DNA of 64,000 nt from Streptomyces sp. NBRC 109706 (GTDB lineage Bacteria; Actinomycetota; Actinomycetes; Streptomycetales; Streptomycetaceae): positions 1 through 64,000 of the forward strand of contig NZ_BBOM01000007.1 of assembly GCF_000974485.1 (NCBI RefSeq), written 5' to 3'. A program made the position numbers and the translations under genes. Under the pieces are notes generated by a model. That model searched no databases. It was given only the letters and a program-made list of their open reading frames with translations, and was not told the origin of the DNA. This document shows, in pieces, positions 1 to 9,061 of the stretch. Each line of letters opens with the position of its first letter. Within the stretch, counting starts at the first letter, position 1.

Positions 1-576
<576 letters not shown>

Positions 577-600
577 ATGTCTACAAAAGGCATCTCACGA

Positions 601-618
601 AGGATGTTCGAACATCCT
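601..618. repeat. perfect 18-bp palindrome in rRNA leader
   Basis: AGGATGTTCGAACATCCT reads identically on both strands and lies about 25 bases upstream of the mature 16S 5' end. It could form a short stem in the precursor close to the processing site, or act as a protein-binding palindrome. A processing role is inference from position only. Confidence 0.6.
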
Positions 619-738
619 CGCAAAAATACAACAAAAATCTGGCATTGACTTTTGGCACGCTGTTGAGTTCTCAAGGAACGGACGCTTCCTTCGAACCTCT
701 TCCAAGGCCCTCCGGGCTTTCCCTTCGGTGTGTCCACT

Positions 739-768
739 ACGTTAACCGATTTCCCGGCCAGCGCCTAA
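739..768 (-). promoter_or_regulatory. candidate rRNA promoter
   Basis: On the minus strand TTAGGC (763-768) is followed after 18 bases by TAACGT (739-744). The implied start lies about 155 bases upstream of the 16S 5' end. Streptomycete rrn operons usually have several tandem promoters, so others probably lie further upstream (roughly 780-900), but none stands out as clearly. Confidence 0.4.
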
Positions 769-917
769 TCCGGTTCCTTGGGGGCTGTTTTCGGCGTACC
801 GAAAGAACCCCCGGGAGGGAAATTTGTTGCTGAAGGTAGTAGACCGCCCCTGAAGCATCTCCGGAGGGTCTTGCGACACGCTCCCTGGAGGACCTGCTTC
901 AGGCGACTCGATCCACA

Positions 918-1589
918 TTACGACCCGGTGGCCCCGGCGTCAAGTTTGGCCGTGCGGCGTCGTGGCTGGTGGGCCCGGTAGGGGCTGACCGTGGGGTCGT
1001 CGGCCACCCAGTAGCGCCAGGGATGGACCGCGCCCGGGCCCGATATCCCCGTGCGGGGGCCCGAGTTGATGCGACGGGCGGGCACCGGGGTGCCCACCCG
1101 CACGCCGAGGGGGGCCGCCGGGTCGTCGCCACAGATGTCCGTGCCGTCCAGGACCCGGTCCACCCCGAGGGCGGTCGCCAGCCGGGCCGGGCCCTTGGCC
1201 AGCTCGGCGTCCTTGCGCGCGGTCGCCCGCCGGGCGCGGGCCAGCTCCGTGCCGGTAAGGATCTCGCCGGCCCGGAGCAGCACCCCGCTGGCATGGCCCT
1301 CGGGGCCGCAGACCAGGTTGAGGCAGTGCCACATGCCATAGGTGAAGTAGACATAGGCGTGTCCCGGCTCGCCGTACATCGAGGCATTGCGGCGGGTGCG
1401 CCCGCGGAAGGCGTGCGAACCGGGGTCGATCTCGCCCGCGTACGCCTCGACCTCGGTGATCCGCAGGGTGATCACACCCTGTTCCGTGGTCCGGACCAGG
1501 GTGCGGCCCAGGAGGTCGGGCGCCACCTCCAGCACGGGGCGGTCGAAGAAGGCGCGGGGCAGGGGCTGGTCGGCGGGTGGGTTCGGCAC
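918..1589 (-). CDS. 3-methyladenine DNA glycosylase (AAG/MPG family)
   Basis: This base-excision repair enzyme of the AAG/MPG fold removes alkylated purines. The 223-residue protein contains the family core: [20 protein letters not shown] (the glutamate of EVEAY is the catalytic acid), then [20 protein letters not shown] and [13 protein letters not shown]. Length matches the bacterial family (about 190-220). I chose the GTG at 1589 (VPNPPADQ); a TTG nine bases upstream is possible. The frame stays open far upstream but that part is antisense to the PEBP gene and is not homologous. It lies between the rRNA leader and a divergent gene whose ATG is 85 bases away. Confidence 0.9.
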   Translation of the reverse strand: MPNPPADQPLPRAFFDRPVLEVAPDLLGRTLVRTTEQGVITLRITEVEAYAGEIDPGSHAFRGRTRRNASMYGEPGHAYVYFTYGMWHCLNLVCGPEGHASGVLLRAGEILTGTELARARRATARKDAELAKGPARLATALGVDRVLDGTDICGDDPAAPLGVRVGTPVPARRINSGPRTGISGPGAVHPWRYWVADDPTVSPYRAHQPRRRTAKLDAGATGS

Positions 1590-1673
1590 GTTGCTCAATC
1601 GGGTCGGTGGAACGGTCTGGCTGACTAGGCTAACGGCGCCAGCGAACCGTTCGACGTGGAGGTTTCCAGTCCT

Positions 1674-2213
1674 ATGTCCGAGTTGCGTCGTCGCCCTCTG
1701 CCGCATGACTTCCATCCGCCGGTCGCCTCGTTCTCCGTGACCAGTCCGGACTTCCAGGACGGCGGGGCGTTGCCGGAGGCGCAGGTGCACGCGGGGGGCA
1801 ACCGCTCGCCGGAGCTGAGCTGGTCCGGCTTCCCCGAGGGGACCGCCAGCTTCGCCGTGACCTGCTACGACCCGGACGCGCCCACCGGGAGCGGGTTCTG
1901 GCACTGGGTGCTGTTCGACATCCCGGCCTCCGTGACCGAGCTGCCGGCCGGCGCCGGCGGGGCCGACGGGGCCGGTCTGCCGGCGGGCGCGGTGCGGGTG
2001 CGGAACGACTACGGGACCCGGGACTTCGGCGGTGCGGCGCCGCCGCCCGGGGACGGGCCGCACCGCTATGTGTTCACCGTCTACGCGGTGGACTCCGAGA
2101 AGCTGGGCCCGGACGAGAACGCGACGCCCGCCCAGGTCGGGTTCATGCTGCGGTTCCACGCGGTGGGCCGTGCCCAGCTGATCGCCGAGTACGAGGTGCC
2201 GGCGGCCGGCTGA
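1674..2213 (+). CDS. PEBP family protein (YbhB/YbcL type)
   Basis: The 179-residue protein is a phosphatidylethanolamine-binding-protein fold member of the bacterial YbhB/YbcL group, generally cytosolic. Seen: [51 protein letters not shown] (the conserved DPDAP and GxxHW ligand-site motifs), and [13 protein letters not shown]. The ATG at 1674 has GGAGG 11 bases upstream. No signal peptide is visible. The biochemical role of bacterial PEBPs is poorly known; the family call is firm, the function is not. Confidence 0.9.
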   Translation: MSELRRRPLPHDFHPPVASFSVTSPDFQDGGALPEAQVHAGGNRSPELSWSGFPEGTASFAVTCYDPDAPTGSGFWHWVLFDIPASVTELPAGAGGADGAGLPAGAVRVRNDYGTRDFGGAAPPPGDGPHRYVFTVYAVDSEKLGPDENATPAQVGFMLRFHAVGRAQLIAEYEVPAAG

Positions 2214-2272
2214 CCGCTCGGTCCACCGGCCCTCCGTTCCCGCGCCGACTCCCCCGGACCCCTGCCCTTGTA

Positions 2273-2292
2273 CCCGGGGAAAGCACCCCGGG
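2273..2292 (+). terminator. weak hairpin after PEBP gene
   Basis: A 7-bp stem (CCCGGGG / CCCCGGG) with a 6-base loop is followed by an A/T-containing stretch, 60 bases after the PEBP stop. It is a plausible but weak intrinsic terminator. Confidence 0.3.
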
Positions 2293-2377
2293 AAATTGCG
2301 TTGTTCGGTCAGGGGGGCGACGGCACAGTGGGTGTCGGCCCGCCAACGGGCGGTGCGGGAACGGGGAGGTGGTCGGG

Positions 2378-2905
2378 GTGCGGCGGACCCTGGTGTTGAA
2401 CGCGAGTTATGAGCCGTTGTCGACGGTGTCCACGCGGCGGGCCGTGGTGCTGGTGTTGCAGCACAAGGCGGTGGTGGAGCACGCGCTGCCCGGGCTGCGG
2501 CTGCGGGGGGCCGCGGTCGATCTGCCGGTGCCCCAGGTGATCAGGTTGCGGCGTTTCGTGAAGGTGCCGTTCCGACAACAGGCGCCCTGGTCACGCCGGG
2601 GTGTGCTGGTGCGGGACCGTCACCGTTGTGCCTACTGCGGGCGGCGGGCCGCCACGATCGACCATGTGGTGCCCCGTTCGCGGGGTGGTGGCGACACGTG
2701 GCTGAATACCGTCGCCGCGTGTGCCGAGGACAACCGGCGTAAGGCGAACCGGACGCCGGCCGAGGCGGGGATGCGGCTGCTGGCCGAGCCGTTCCAGCCC
2801 ACTCCGGCGGACGCCCTGGTCCTGGCCGTGGACAGTTGGACGGAAGGCGCGTCGCTGCCGCACTGGTTGACGGTGCGGGTCGGGGCTCCGCAGGTGGCGG
2901 CCTGA
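2378..2905 (+). CDS. HNH endonuclease domain protein
   Basis: The 175-residue protein has an N-terminal beta-rich region ([20 protein letters not shown]) typical of this actinobacterial group, then an HNH domain at about residues 85-130: CAYCGRR...[12 protein letters not shown]...[12 protein letters not shown]. The first zinc CxxC is present. The second position reads CAED rather than CxxC; I recall the same replacement in related streptomycete proteins, so it may be a subfamily trait and not decay. GTG at 2378 is preferred because GGGAGG sits about 9 bases upstream; GTG 2369 would lie too close to it. The role is unknown; such proteins are common outside restriction systems in Streptomyces. 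Confidence 0.85.
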   Translation: MRRTLVLNASYEPLSTVSTRRAVVLVLQHKAVVEHALPGLRLRGAAVDLPVPQVIRLRRFVKVPFRQQAPWSRRGVLVRDRHRCAYCGRRAATIDHVVPRSRGGGDTWLNTVAACAEDNRRKANRTPAEAGMRLLAEPFQPTPADALVLAVDSWTEGASLPHWLTVRVGAPQVAA

Positions 2906-2914
2906 GAATGTGAA

Positions 2915-2958
2915 CGAGGGTGCGGCCCGGGAGAGTTGTCTCCCGGGCCGCACCCTCG
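2915..2958. terminator. strong bidirectional terminator hairpin
   Basis: Perfect 20-bp inverted repeat (2915-2934 and 2939-2958) around a 4-base loop, between the convergent HNH gene and the SPFH gene. It would serve both strands. There is no U tract, which is usual in Streptomyces. Confidence 0.8.
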
Positions 2959-2975
2959 TCGACTGTCCCGACCGG

Positions 2976-3947
2976 CTATTCGATGCGCGGGCGTTCGCGC
3001 GGGGCCGGGGGCTTGTCCAGGGTGGAGCCGCCGTTGCCGGGCTCGCCGCCACCGCCGTTGTCGTTGTCCCCCGTGCCGGCGAAGCGGCTGAGGTTGCCGC
3101 CGAGGCCCTTCAGCGCCTCGCCGATCTCGCTGGGCACGATCCAGAGCTTGTTGGACTCGCCCTGGGCGATCTTGGGCAGCATCTGGACGTACTGGTAGGA
3201 GAGCAGCTTCTGGTCGGCGTCGCCGGCGTGGATCGCCTCGAAGACGGTGCGGATCGCCTGGGCCTCACCCTCGGAGCGCAGCGCCGCCGCCCTGGCGTCA
3301 CCCTCGGCGCGCAGGATCTCCGACTGCTTGGCGCCCTCGGCCTGAAGGATCTCGGACTGTCGCACACCCTCGGCCTGGAGGATCGCGGCCCGCTTGTCGC
3401 GGTCGGCGCGCATCTGCTTCTCCATCGAGTCCTGGATGGAGGTCGGCGGCTCGATCGCCTTCAGCTCGACGCGGTTGACGCGGATGCCCCATTTGCCGGT
3501 GGCCTCGTCGAGCACCCCGCGCAGCGCCGCGTTGATCTCCTCGCGGGAGGTCAACGTCCGCTCCAGGTCCATGCCACCGATGATGTTCCGCAGGGTGGTG
3601 ACGGTGAGCTGTTCGATGGCCTGGATGTAGTTGGAGACCTCGTAGGTCGCCGCCCTGGCGTCCGTCACCTGGTAGTAGATGACCGTGTCGATGTTGACCA
3701 CCAGGTTGTCCTGGGTGATCACCGGCTGGGGCGGGAAGGGAACGACCTGTTCCCTGAGGTCGATGCGGTTGCGGATGCGGTCGATGAAGGGAACGACGAT
3801 GTTGAGGCCGGCGTTCAGGGTGCGGGTGTAGCGGCCGAAGCGCTCGACGATGGCCGCGCTGGCCTGCTGGATCACCTGGATGGTCTGGACGAGCGCGATG
3901 ACGACAAGCACCACCAGGATGATCAGCACGATGATGATGGCGTCCAT
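2976..3947 (-). CDS. SPFH/stomatin family membrane protein (QmcA-like)
   Basis: The 323-residue protein has one N-terminal membrane segment (residues 3-24, IIIVLIILVVLVVIALVQ), a stomatin/prohibitin SPFH domain (about 25-190: IVERFGRYTRTLNAGLNIVVPF, VVNIDTVIYYQVTD), then a charged coiled coil with repeats of ILQAEGxxQSEI (190-250), and a Gly/Pro-rich tail. Such proteins scaffold membrane microdomains and quality-control proteases. The NfeD-type gene lies 68 bases upstream on the same strand, the classic SPFH-NfeD pairing. ATG at 3947 follows GGGGGA. Confidence 0.92.
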   Translation of the reverse strand: MDAIIIVLIILVVLVVIALVQTIQVIQQASAAIVERFGRYTRTLNAGLNIVVPFIDRIRNRIDLREQVVPFPPQPVITQDNLVVNIDTVIYYQVTDARAATYEVSNYIQAIEQLTVTTLRNIIGGMDLERTLTSREEINAALRGVLDEATGKWGIRVNRVELKAIEPPTSIQDSMEKQMRADRDKRAAILQAEGVRQSEILQAEGAKQSEILRAEGDARAAALRSEGEAQAIRTVFEAIHAGDADQKLLSYQYVQMLPKIAQGESNKLWIVPSEIGEALKGLGGNLSRFAGTGDNDNGGGGEPGNGGSTLDKPPAPRERPRIE

Positions 3948-4015
3948 CGTGTACTCCCCCTGCTGCTAGTTGAGTTGGGACGATTGTCGGGACAGCTGCG
4001 TGTCGCGGACAGCCA

Positions 4016-4438
4016 TCACATCACGACGGCGGTGGCGCCGTCGATCTCGACGACGCTGACCTGACTGCCTGGCTCGTAGGAGTCCTCGTCGCCCAGCGAC
4101 CTGGCCGACCACTCCTCGCCGGCGAGCTTGATCCTGCCGCTGGTGGCGTCCACCCGCTCCAGCACCAGGGCGGACCGGCCGCGCAGGGCGTCTATCCCGC
4201 TGCTCAGCTCGGGTGGCTGGTGGCGGGAGCGGCGGGCGATGGGGCGGACCGCGAGGATCAGCGCGGTGGACACCACGGCGAAGACGACCACCTGGATCGC
4301 CAGGCTGTCCGTGACTCCGGCGACGCCCGCGGCGGCGAGTGCTCCCACGCCGAGCATGCCCAGCTCGGGCATCGTGGTGAGCACCAGCGCGATGCCGAAC
4401 CCTCCGGCGGCGATCAGCCACCACACCCAGAAGTCCAC
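4016..4438 (-). CDS. NfeD family membrane protein
   Basis: This short NfeD protein (140 residues) has N-terminal membrane segments (WVWWLIAAGGFGIALVLTT; SLAIQVVVFAVVSTALILAV) and a C-terminal OB-fold domain (residues 80-140: LRGRSALVLERVDATSGRIKLAGEEWSARS). It is the short form without the serine-protease domain. NfeD proteins bind their SPFH neighbour, here encoded directly downstream. The two genes are probably cotranscribed. Confidence 0.9.
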   Translation of the reverse strand: MDFWVWWLIAAGGFGIALVLTTMPELGMLGVGALAAAGVAGVTDSLAIQVVVFAVVSTALILAVRPIARRSRHQPPELSSGIDALRGRSALVLERVDATSGRIKLAGEEWSARSLGDEDSYEPGSQVSVVEIDGATAVVM

Positions 4439-4493
4439 CCGGCCATGGTAATTCGCCGGTGGGGGTCGGGGATAGGTCGCTAACCGGTCAGGG

Positions 4494-4533
4494 CTGATCG
4501 GTCAGGACCGGCCGAGCAGGGCTGACCGATCAG
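4494..4533. terminator. inverted repeat at end of ABC ATPase gene
   Basis: Perfect 12-bp arms, CTGATCGGTCAG (4494-4505) and CTGACCGATCAG (4522-4533), lie around a 16-base loop that itself contains CCGGCC. The right arm overlaps the stop codon of the ABC ATPase gene (minus strand), so this probably ends that transcript. Confidence 0.5.
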
Positions 4534-5321
4534 GACAGCGGGAGGCCCCGGGCCGTCCAGCGGTCGCCCTGGCGTTCGACCACCAGGGGCAGGCCGAAGC
4601 AGCGGGAGAGTTGGGCCGATGTCAGCGTGGTGTCCAGCGGGCCGGCCGCCAGCACCTGGCCGCCCCGGATGAGCAGGACATGGGTGAAGCCGGGGGCGAT
4701 CTCCTCGACATGGTGGGTGACCATCACCATCGAGGGGGCGTAGGGGTCGCGGGCCAGCCGGCCGAGCCGGCGCACCAGATCCTCGCGGCCGCCGAGGTCG
4801 AGGCCGGCGGCGGGCTCGTCGAGGAGCAGCAGCTCGGGGTCGGTCATCAGGGCGCGGGCGATCTGGGTGCGCTTGCGTTCGCCCTCGGAGAGGGTGCCGA
4901 AGCGGCGGTCGAGCAGGTCGTTCATGCCGAGGCGGTCGAGGAAGGCGCGGGCCCGTCGCTCGTCCATCTCGTCGTAGCTCTCCTGCCAGCCGGCGGTCAT
5001 GCCGTAGGCGGCGGTGAGCACGGTCTGGAGGACGGTCTGCCGGCGGGAGAGCTTGTCGGCGAGGGCGCTGCTGGCCATGCCGATGCGGGGGCGGAGTTCG
5101 AAGACGTCGACCCCGCCGAGCTTCTCGCCGAGGATCTGGACGGTGCCCGTGGTGGGGAACAGATAGCTGGACGCGACGTTCAACAGCGTCGTCTTGCCGG
5201 CTCCGTTGGGGCCCAGGATCACCCAGCGCTCGCCCTCGGCGATCGACCAGGAGACCTTGTCCACCAGAGCCCGGCCTTCGCGGACCACGGATACGTCCAC
5301 CAGCTCCAGTACATCGCTCAT
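4530..5321 (-). CDS. ABC transporter ATP-binding protein, stand-alone
   Basis: The 263-residue single ABC domain has Walker A GPNGAGKTTLL (about residues 37-47), signature LSEGERKRTQIARAL, Walker B ELLLLDEPAAGLD, and H-loop VMVTHHVEEI. ATG 5321 (MSDVLELV) follows GGGGAGAG; an in-frame extension of 16 codons lacks conservation. No permease is adjacent, so the substrate cannot be inferred. The ELLLLDEPAAGLDL region resembles ModF/YlmA-like ATPases that act without a dedicated permease gene. Confidence 0.88.
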   Translation of the reverse strand: MSDVLELVDVSVVREGRALVDKVSWSIAEGERWVILGPNGAGKTTLLNVASSYLFPTTGTVQILGEKLGGVDVFELRPRIGMASSALADKLSRRQTVLQTVLTAAYGMTAGWQESYDEMDERRARAFLDRLGMNDLLDRRFGTLSEGERKRTQIARALMTDPELLLLDEPAAGLDLGGREDLVRRLGRLARDPYAPSMVMVTHHVEEIAPGFTHVLLIRGGQVLAAGPLDTTLTSAQLSRCFGLPLVVERQGDRWTARGLPLS

Positions 5322-5453
5322 GCGCGCGGTCTCTCCCCTTGCAATCGCCGTTTCGGTGCCTGTGGGCACTTCCCCGGAACAAAACCTACGCCACCCGTCC
5401 TCGTCATCGAGCGCCAGGCGGGTTGTTCCGGTTTCTTCCCTAAGGTAGATGGC

Positions 5454-6245
5454 ATGTGGGAGGAACCTCGTGTGGGGCGGCTGGCCGCCTGGGGAAACGC
5501 ACTCTTGGCCGGACTGGTGTCACCCGATGACGCGGTGACGGGAGCGGTGGACGACGACGCGGCGCACCGGGTGGTGGGCGTGCCGGGCGAGTCGGGCCCG
5601 GTGGGACTGACCCTGGCGCTGGGCCGGTTGCGCGCGCTGGGTGCCGTCGGGCTGCGGATCGCGCTGCCGGCGCCGGGGCATCCGTTGGGGCTTTCGGGGC
5701 CGCCGGCGTTCAACGAGGCCGCGCTGGTGGCCGGGGAGGCGGTGGTCGTGGTGGGGCCCGCGCTCGGGTTGGTGCCCGAGGTGTCGGAGGTGGGGCCGCC
5801 GGGCGATGTGCTGACGGAGGTGGTGTGGCGGGTCTTCGAGGTGCGCCAGGGGCCGCCGGCCGATGTGCCGTCGTTGGGTGAGGCGGAGCGGGAGCTGGGG
5901 CAGGCGCTGCGGGACGCGACGGAGGCGTTGACGCTGCTGGACGTGGCGGGCTCGGGGCCGGTGGCGGAGGCCGCGCTGGCCGCCTATCGGGCGCGGATGG
6001 AGCGCGGGCGGCAGGTGTTGGCGCCGGGGTATCCGCCGCGCGCCATGCGGGTGTTGGAGCTGGCGGACCGGGTGGCGGCGCTGGTCGGGATCGCGGAGGT
6101 GAGCGAGCCGGTCGGCGCGGTCAGCGCGGCGGAGATCGCGCGCCGGGACGCGCTGCTGCGCCCGGTGGAGCGGGCGGCGCGGCGGGCCCGGGTGGCATCG
6201 TACAACGCCTACGCGGAGGACTTGGAGCGGCAGCGCGCCGAGTAG
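5454..6245 (+). CDS. conserved hypothetical protein, possible regulatory or scaffold role
   Basis: The 263-residue protein is rich in Ala, Val, Leu and Glu without membrane segments or known catalytic motifs. It starts MWEEPRVGRLAAWGNALLAG and ends in basic helices (RARVASYNAYAEDLERQRAE). Codon third positions are strongly G/C, and it lies divergently from the ABC ATPase across 132 bases with a bidirectional terminator just after it, so it is a real gene. I recall orthologues next to chaplin genes in Streptomyces but no function. Confidence 0.8.
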   Translation: MWEEPRVGRLAAWGNALLAGLVSPDDAVTGAVDDDAAHRVVGVPGESGPVGLTLALGRLRALGAVGLRIALPAPGHPLGLSGPPAFNEAALVAGEAVVVVGPALGLVPEVSEVGPPGDVLTEVVWRVFEVRQGPPADVPSLGEAERELGQALRDATEALTLLDVAGSGPVAEAALAAYRARMERGRQVLAPGYPPRAMRVLELADRVAALVGIAEVSEPVGAVSAAEIARRDALLRPVERAARRARVASYNAYAEDLERQRAE

Positions 6246-6252
6246 CGACGTG

Positions 6253-6289
6253 GAACGGCCCCCGGAACCAGGGGTTCCGGGGGCCGTTC
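6253..6289. terminator. bidirectional terminator
   Basis: A 17-bp perfect stem (6253-6269 with 6273-6289) around a 3-base loop sits between a plus-strand gene ending at 6245 and the minus-strand chaplin ending at 6304. Confidence 0.8.
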
Positions 6290-6303
6290 GGTGGCTGGCC
6301 GGG

Positions 6304-6543
6304 TCAGTTGTTGACGGCGGCGTTGCCGAAGGTGGGGTTGAGCAGACCGACCACGTTGATGGTGTTCCCGTTGACGTTGACCGGGACGTGGACCGGAAGC
6401 TGGATCACGTTGCCGGAGACGACGCCGGGCGAGCCGATGGCGGCACCGGCGGCGCCGGAGTCGGCCGATGCGGTTCCGGCGGCGGCGCCGACGGCCGCAC
6501 CGGTGGCGGCCAGGACCAGGGCGGCCTTCTTCGCGGTGTTCAT
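6304..6543 (-). CDS. short chaplin, cysteine-free (ChpE-like)
   Basis: Chaplins are secreted amyloid-forming surfactants that coat aerial hyphae and spores. This 79-residue precursor has a Sec signal peptide (MNTAKKAALVLAATGAAVGAAAGTASA) and one chaplin domain: GSPGVVSGNVIQLPVHVPVN then GNTINVVGLLNPTFGNAAVNN. The two cysteines of the standard domain are Asn and Ala here, as in ChpE of S. coelicolor (recalled). ATG 6543 has AGGAGG upstream. A paralogue lies 156 bases upstream. Confidence 0.95.
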   Translation of the reverse strand: MNTAKKAALVLAATGAAVGAAAGTASADSGAAGAAIGSPGVVSGNVIQLPVHVPVNVNGNTINVVGLLNPTFGNAAVNN

Positions 6544-6699
6544 GAGTTGCGTTCCTCCTGGACGAATGCTGAGCCGCGACCCCGTCCGACGGAGTCGCGC
6601 GCTGCACAACGCGCCGACCGCTGCGGCGGCACGGGCCCTTGGCCCGATACGCCCGTTCGGATCAACGCGCGCGGGCGGTGACGGTGCCGCGCGTCGGGG

Positions 6700-6939
6700 T
6701 CAGTTGTTGACGGCGAGGTTGCCGAACGCCGGGTTGAGCAGACCGATCACGCTGACGGTGTTGCCGCTGACGTTGACCGGAACGTGGACCGGGGCCTGCA
6801 CGTTGTTGCCGGACACTACGCCGGGCGAACCGAAGGCGGCGCCGCCGGCGGCGCTGTCCGCCTGGGCGACCCCGGCGCCGGTGGCGGCGATCCCGCCGAC
6901 GAGGAGAGCGACGGCGCCGGCCTTCTTGAGGTTGTTCAC
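6700..6939 (-). CDS. second short chaplin, cysteine-free
   Basis: This 79-residue precursor is paralogous to the preceding chaplin: signal peptide (VNNLKKAGAVALLVGGIAATGAGVAQA), then GSPGVVSGNNVQAPVHVPVN and GNTVSVIGLLNPAFGNLAVNN. Both domain cysteines are replaced (Ser, Leu). GTG 6939 follows AAGGA. Same length and orientation as its neighbour; together they look like a tandem duplication, though separate 5' regions suggest separate promoters. Confidence 0.93.
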   Translation of the reverse strand: MNNLKKAGAVALLVGGIAATGAGVAQADSAAGGAAFGSPGVVSGNNVQAPVHVPVNVSGNTVSVIGLLNPAFGNLAVNN

Positions 6940-7114
6940 AGTGGGTCCTTCTGTGTTCTTGGTGATGGGCATGCCCGTGGCGGGGTTGCCAGGGCACGCC
7001 ATCAAGAACGGCGGGGACCGACGGTGGATACGCCATTCGTGCGAGGGTCACCCGATGGTATGAAGAGCCGAGTTGACGGTTGTCGGACGGTCGCGGGGCG
7101 GGGCCCGAAGGGTG

Positions 7115-7747
7115 CTAGTCGGAGATTCCGTGCCGGACCGCCCAGAGGGCGGCCTGGGTGCGGTCGGCGAGGTCCAGCTTCATCAGGATGTTGGAGACAT
7201 GGGTCTTGACCGTCTTCTCGGAGAGCACCAGGGCGCGGGCGATCTCGCGGTTGGCGCGGCCCCTGGCGATCAGCGCCAGCACCTCGCGCTCCCGGTCGGT
7301 GAGCGCCCCGGGGCGTCCGCCCCCGCTCTCCTGGGCCAACAGCGCGCCGGCGACCTCGGGTTGGAGCAGCACATGGCCGGCGTGCACGGAACGGATGGCG
7401 CCGGCGAGTGCGCTGGGGTCGATGTCCTTGTGCACATAGCCGGCGGCCCCCGCGCGCAGCGCGGGCACCACGGTGCGCCGTTCGGTGAAGCTGGTGACGA
7501 TCAGCACCCGGGCCGGGTTGCCGTGTTCGCTCAGCTGACGAAGCGCCTCGACGCCGTCGGTGCCGGGCATCTTGACGTCCATCAGGATGACGTCGGGGCG
7601 CAGTTCCTGGGCACTGGCGACGCCCGCGGCGCCGTCGGCCGCCTCGCCGACCACCTCGATATCGTCCTGGACCTCAAGGAAGGTGCGCAGTCCGCGCCGC
7701 ACCACCTGGTGGTCGTCCACGATCAGTACGCGAATGGCGTCAGCCAC
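7115..7747 (-). CDS. NarL/LuxR-family response regulator
   Basis: The 210-residue regulator has a receiver domain with acidic pocket VLIVDDHQ and phosphoacceptor Asp in [10 protein letters not shown] (about residue 56), and a C-terminal LuxR helix-turn-helix ([25 protein letters not shown]...[11 protein letters not shown]). GTG 7747 overlaps the kinase stop by 8 bases, so the two are translationally coupled. Adjacent chaplins make a developmental link tempting, but that is inference. Confidence 0.93.
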   Translation of the reverse strand: MADAIRVLIVDDHQVVRRGLRTFLEVQDDIEVVGEAADGAAGVASAQELRPDVILMDVKMPGTDGVEALRQLSEHGNPARVLIVTSFTERRTVVPALRAGAAGYVHKDIDPSALAGAIRSVHAGHVLLQPEVAGALLAQESGGGRPGALTDREREVLALIARGRANREIARALVLSEKTVKTHVSNILMKLDLADRTQAALWAVRHGISD

Positions 7748-8888
7748 CGGGCACCTCCATCTCGATGACGGTGCCCTTGCCGGGCGCCGATCGTACGGTG
7801 AGCCGGCCGCCGACGGACGCGGCGCGGTCGCGCATGGAGACCAGGCCGAGATGGCGCCCGGCGGCGCGCATCGCGTCGGGGTCGAAGCCGACGCCGTCGT
7901 CGCTGATCCGCAGCAGGGTGGCGCCGCCCCTTCGGGTCAGGAGAACGTCCACGGCCTTCGGCGCCGCGTGGCGCAGGGCGTTGTGCAGCGCCTCCTGGGC
8001 GACCCGGAGCAGCGCGGCCTCCTGGGCGGCCGGCAGCGCCCTGATATCGCGGCAGTCGCAGCTGACGGCGGCCGGGTGGGCGCGGTCGAGCACCTGGGTC
8101 TGGGCGCGGAGGGTGGCGACCAGGCCGTCCTCCTCCAGGGCGGCCGGGCGCAGTTCGATCACGGCGGCGCGCAGTTCCTCGGCCGCCTCGGCGGCGAGGT
8201 CGGTGACCTGGCGCAGCTCTTCCCTGGCGCGTTCGGGGTCGCGGTCGAGGAGGGTGCTGGCGGCCTGGGCGGTCAGCCGGAGCGAGAACAGTTTCTGGGC
8301 GACGGCGTCGTGCAGTTCGTGGGCGAGTCTGGCCCGTTCGTCGGCGATGGTCAGCTCGCGGCCGCGTTCGTAGAGGCGGGCGTTGCCGAGGGCGATGGCG
8401 GCGTGTTCGGCGAGCAGGCTGAGCAGTTCCTCGTCCTCGCCGGTGAAGGCGCAGCCGTCGGGTTGCGGCCCGCCGGGCGGGCAGCGTTTGTTGGCGAGGA
8501 AGATCGCGCCGAGCACGGCCTCGCCGTCGGCGATGGGCATGCCGAGGAAGTCGCTCATCTCGGGGTGCGCGGCCGGCCAGCCCTCGAAGCGGGGGTCGAG
8601 GCGGACGTCGGCCAGCCGGACGGGGGTGGCCGAGGAGAGCATGGCGGCGAGGATGCCGTGCTGCCGGGGCAGGGGGCCGATGGCCCGCCACTGGCGGTCG
8701 TTGATGCCGTCCACGAAGAACTGGGCGAAGCCGCCGTTGCCGTCGGGGATGCCGAGCGCGGCATAGCGCGCGTCGAGCAGTTCCCTGGCGGAGCGCACGA
8801 TCGTCTGGAGGACGTCGTGCACCGCGAGGGTGCGGTTCATGGCGAGCAGCGCCGCGCTGACCGCGGCGAGCCCCGTGCGTGGGCCCAT
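7740..8888 (-). CDS. GAF-domain sensor histidine kinase (HisKA_3 type)
   Basis: This 382-residue soluble kinase has an N-terminal GAF sensor domain (about 25-170, with FFVDGINDRQWRAIGPLPRQ and FLGMPIADGEAVLGAIFLANK), an H-box of the NarX/DevS class ARLAHELHDAVAQKLFSLRL, and an HATPase domain with LRISDDGVGFDPDAM and [18 protein letters not shown] 8888 begins MGPRTGLAAVSAALL. No transmembrane segment, so the signal is probably cytosolic. It forms an operon with the downstream regulator. Confidence 0.93.
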   Translation of the reverse strand: MGPRTGLAAVSAALLAMNRTLAVHDVLQTIVRSARELLDARYAALGIPDGNGGFAQFFVDGINDRQWRAIGPLPRQHGILAAMLSSATPVRLADVRLDPRFEGWPAAHPEMSDFLGMPIADGEAVLGAIFLANKRCPPGGPQPDGCAFTGEDEELLSLLAEHAAIALGNARLYERGRELTIADERARLAHELHDAVAQKLFSLRLTAQAASTLLDRDPERAREELRQVTDLAAEAAEELRAAVIELRPAALEEDGLVATLRAQTQVLDRAHPAAVSCDCRDIRALPAAQEAALLRVAQEALHNALRHAAPKAVDVLLTRRGGATLLRISDDGVGFDPDAMRAAGRHLGLVSMRDRAASVGGRLTVRSAPGKGTVIEMEVPGG

Positions 8889-9003
8889 GTCCGAAACGGT
8901 AGCGCGCCCGTCGGCGCGACCGGATCGGGCCCGGGCCCGGCCGGGGTGCGGCGCTCGGCCTAGGTCCCGGGACGGAACGGGAACGGCGGGAACGGGAACG
9001 GGA

Positions 9004-9044
9004 ACGGGCGGTGGCCCCCCGTCGTGGGGGGGGCCACCGCCCGT
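9004..9044 (-). terminator. terminator of FHA-ABC gene
   Basis: A 17-bp stem (9004-9020 with 9028-9044) lies 18 bases beyond the stop of the FHA-ABC transporter gene. Short GGAACG-type direct repeats (about 8966-9008) lie just beyond it. Confidence 0.7.
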
Positions 9045-9061
9045 CGGGTGCGGCGGGAGCC

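Larger units (their letters stand above)
577..917 (-). promoter_or_regulatory. rRNA operon leader and promoter region
   Basis: This 340-base stretch upstream of 16S has no credible gene. Read on the minus strand it contains CCTTGAGAACTCAACAG near 665-681, a sequence typical of streptomycete rRNA leaders (family knowledge). It also has a perfect 18-bp palindrome at 601-618 and a candidate promoter at 739-768 (TTAGGC, 18-base spacer, TAACGT). Such leaders carry antitermination and RNase III processing signals. The exact boxes cannot be assigned by eye. Confidence 0.6.

Noticed and set aside
2910..4064. Long plus-strand frame antisense to the SPFH gene
   Set aside because: It mirrors the SPFH coding strand, is Asp/Gly/Val-rich as expected of such shadows, and the SPFH protein has clear family motifs.
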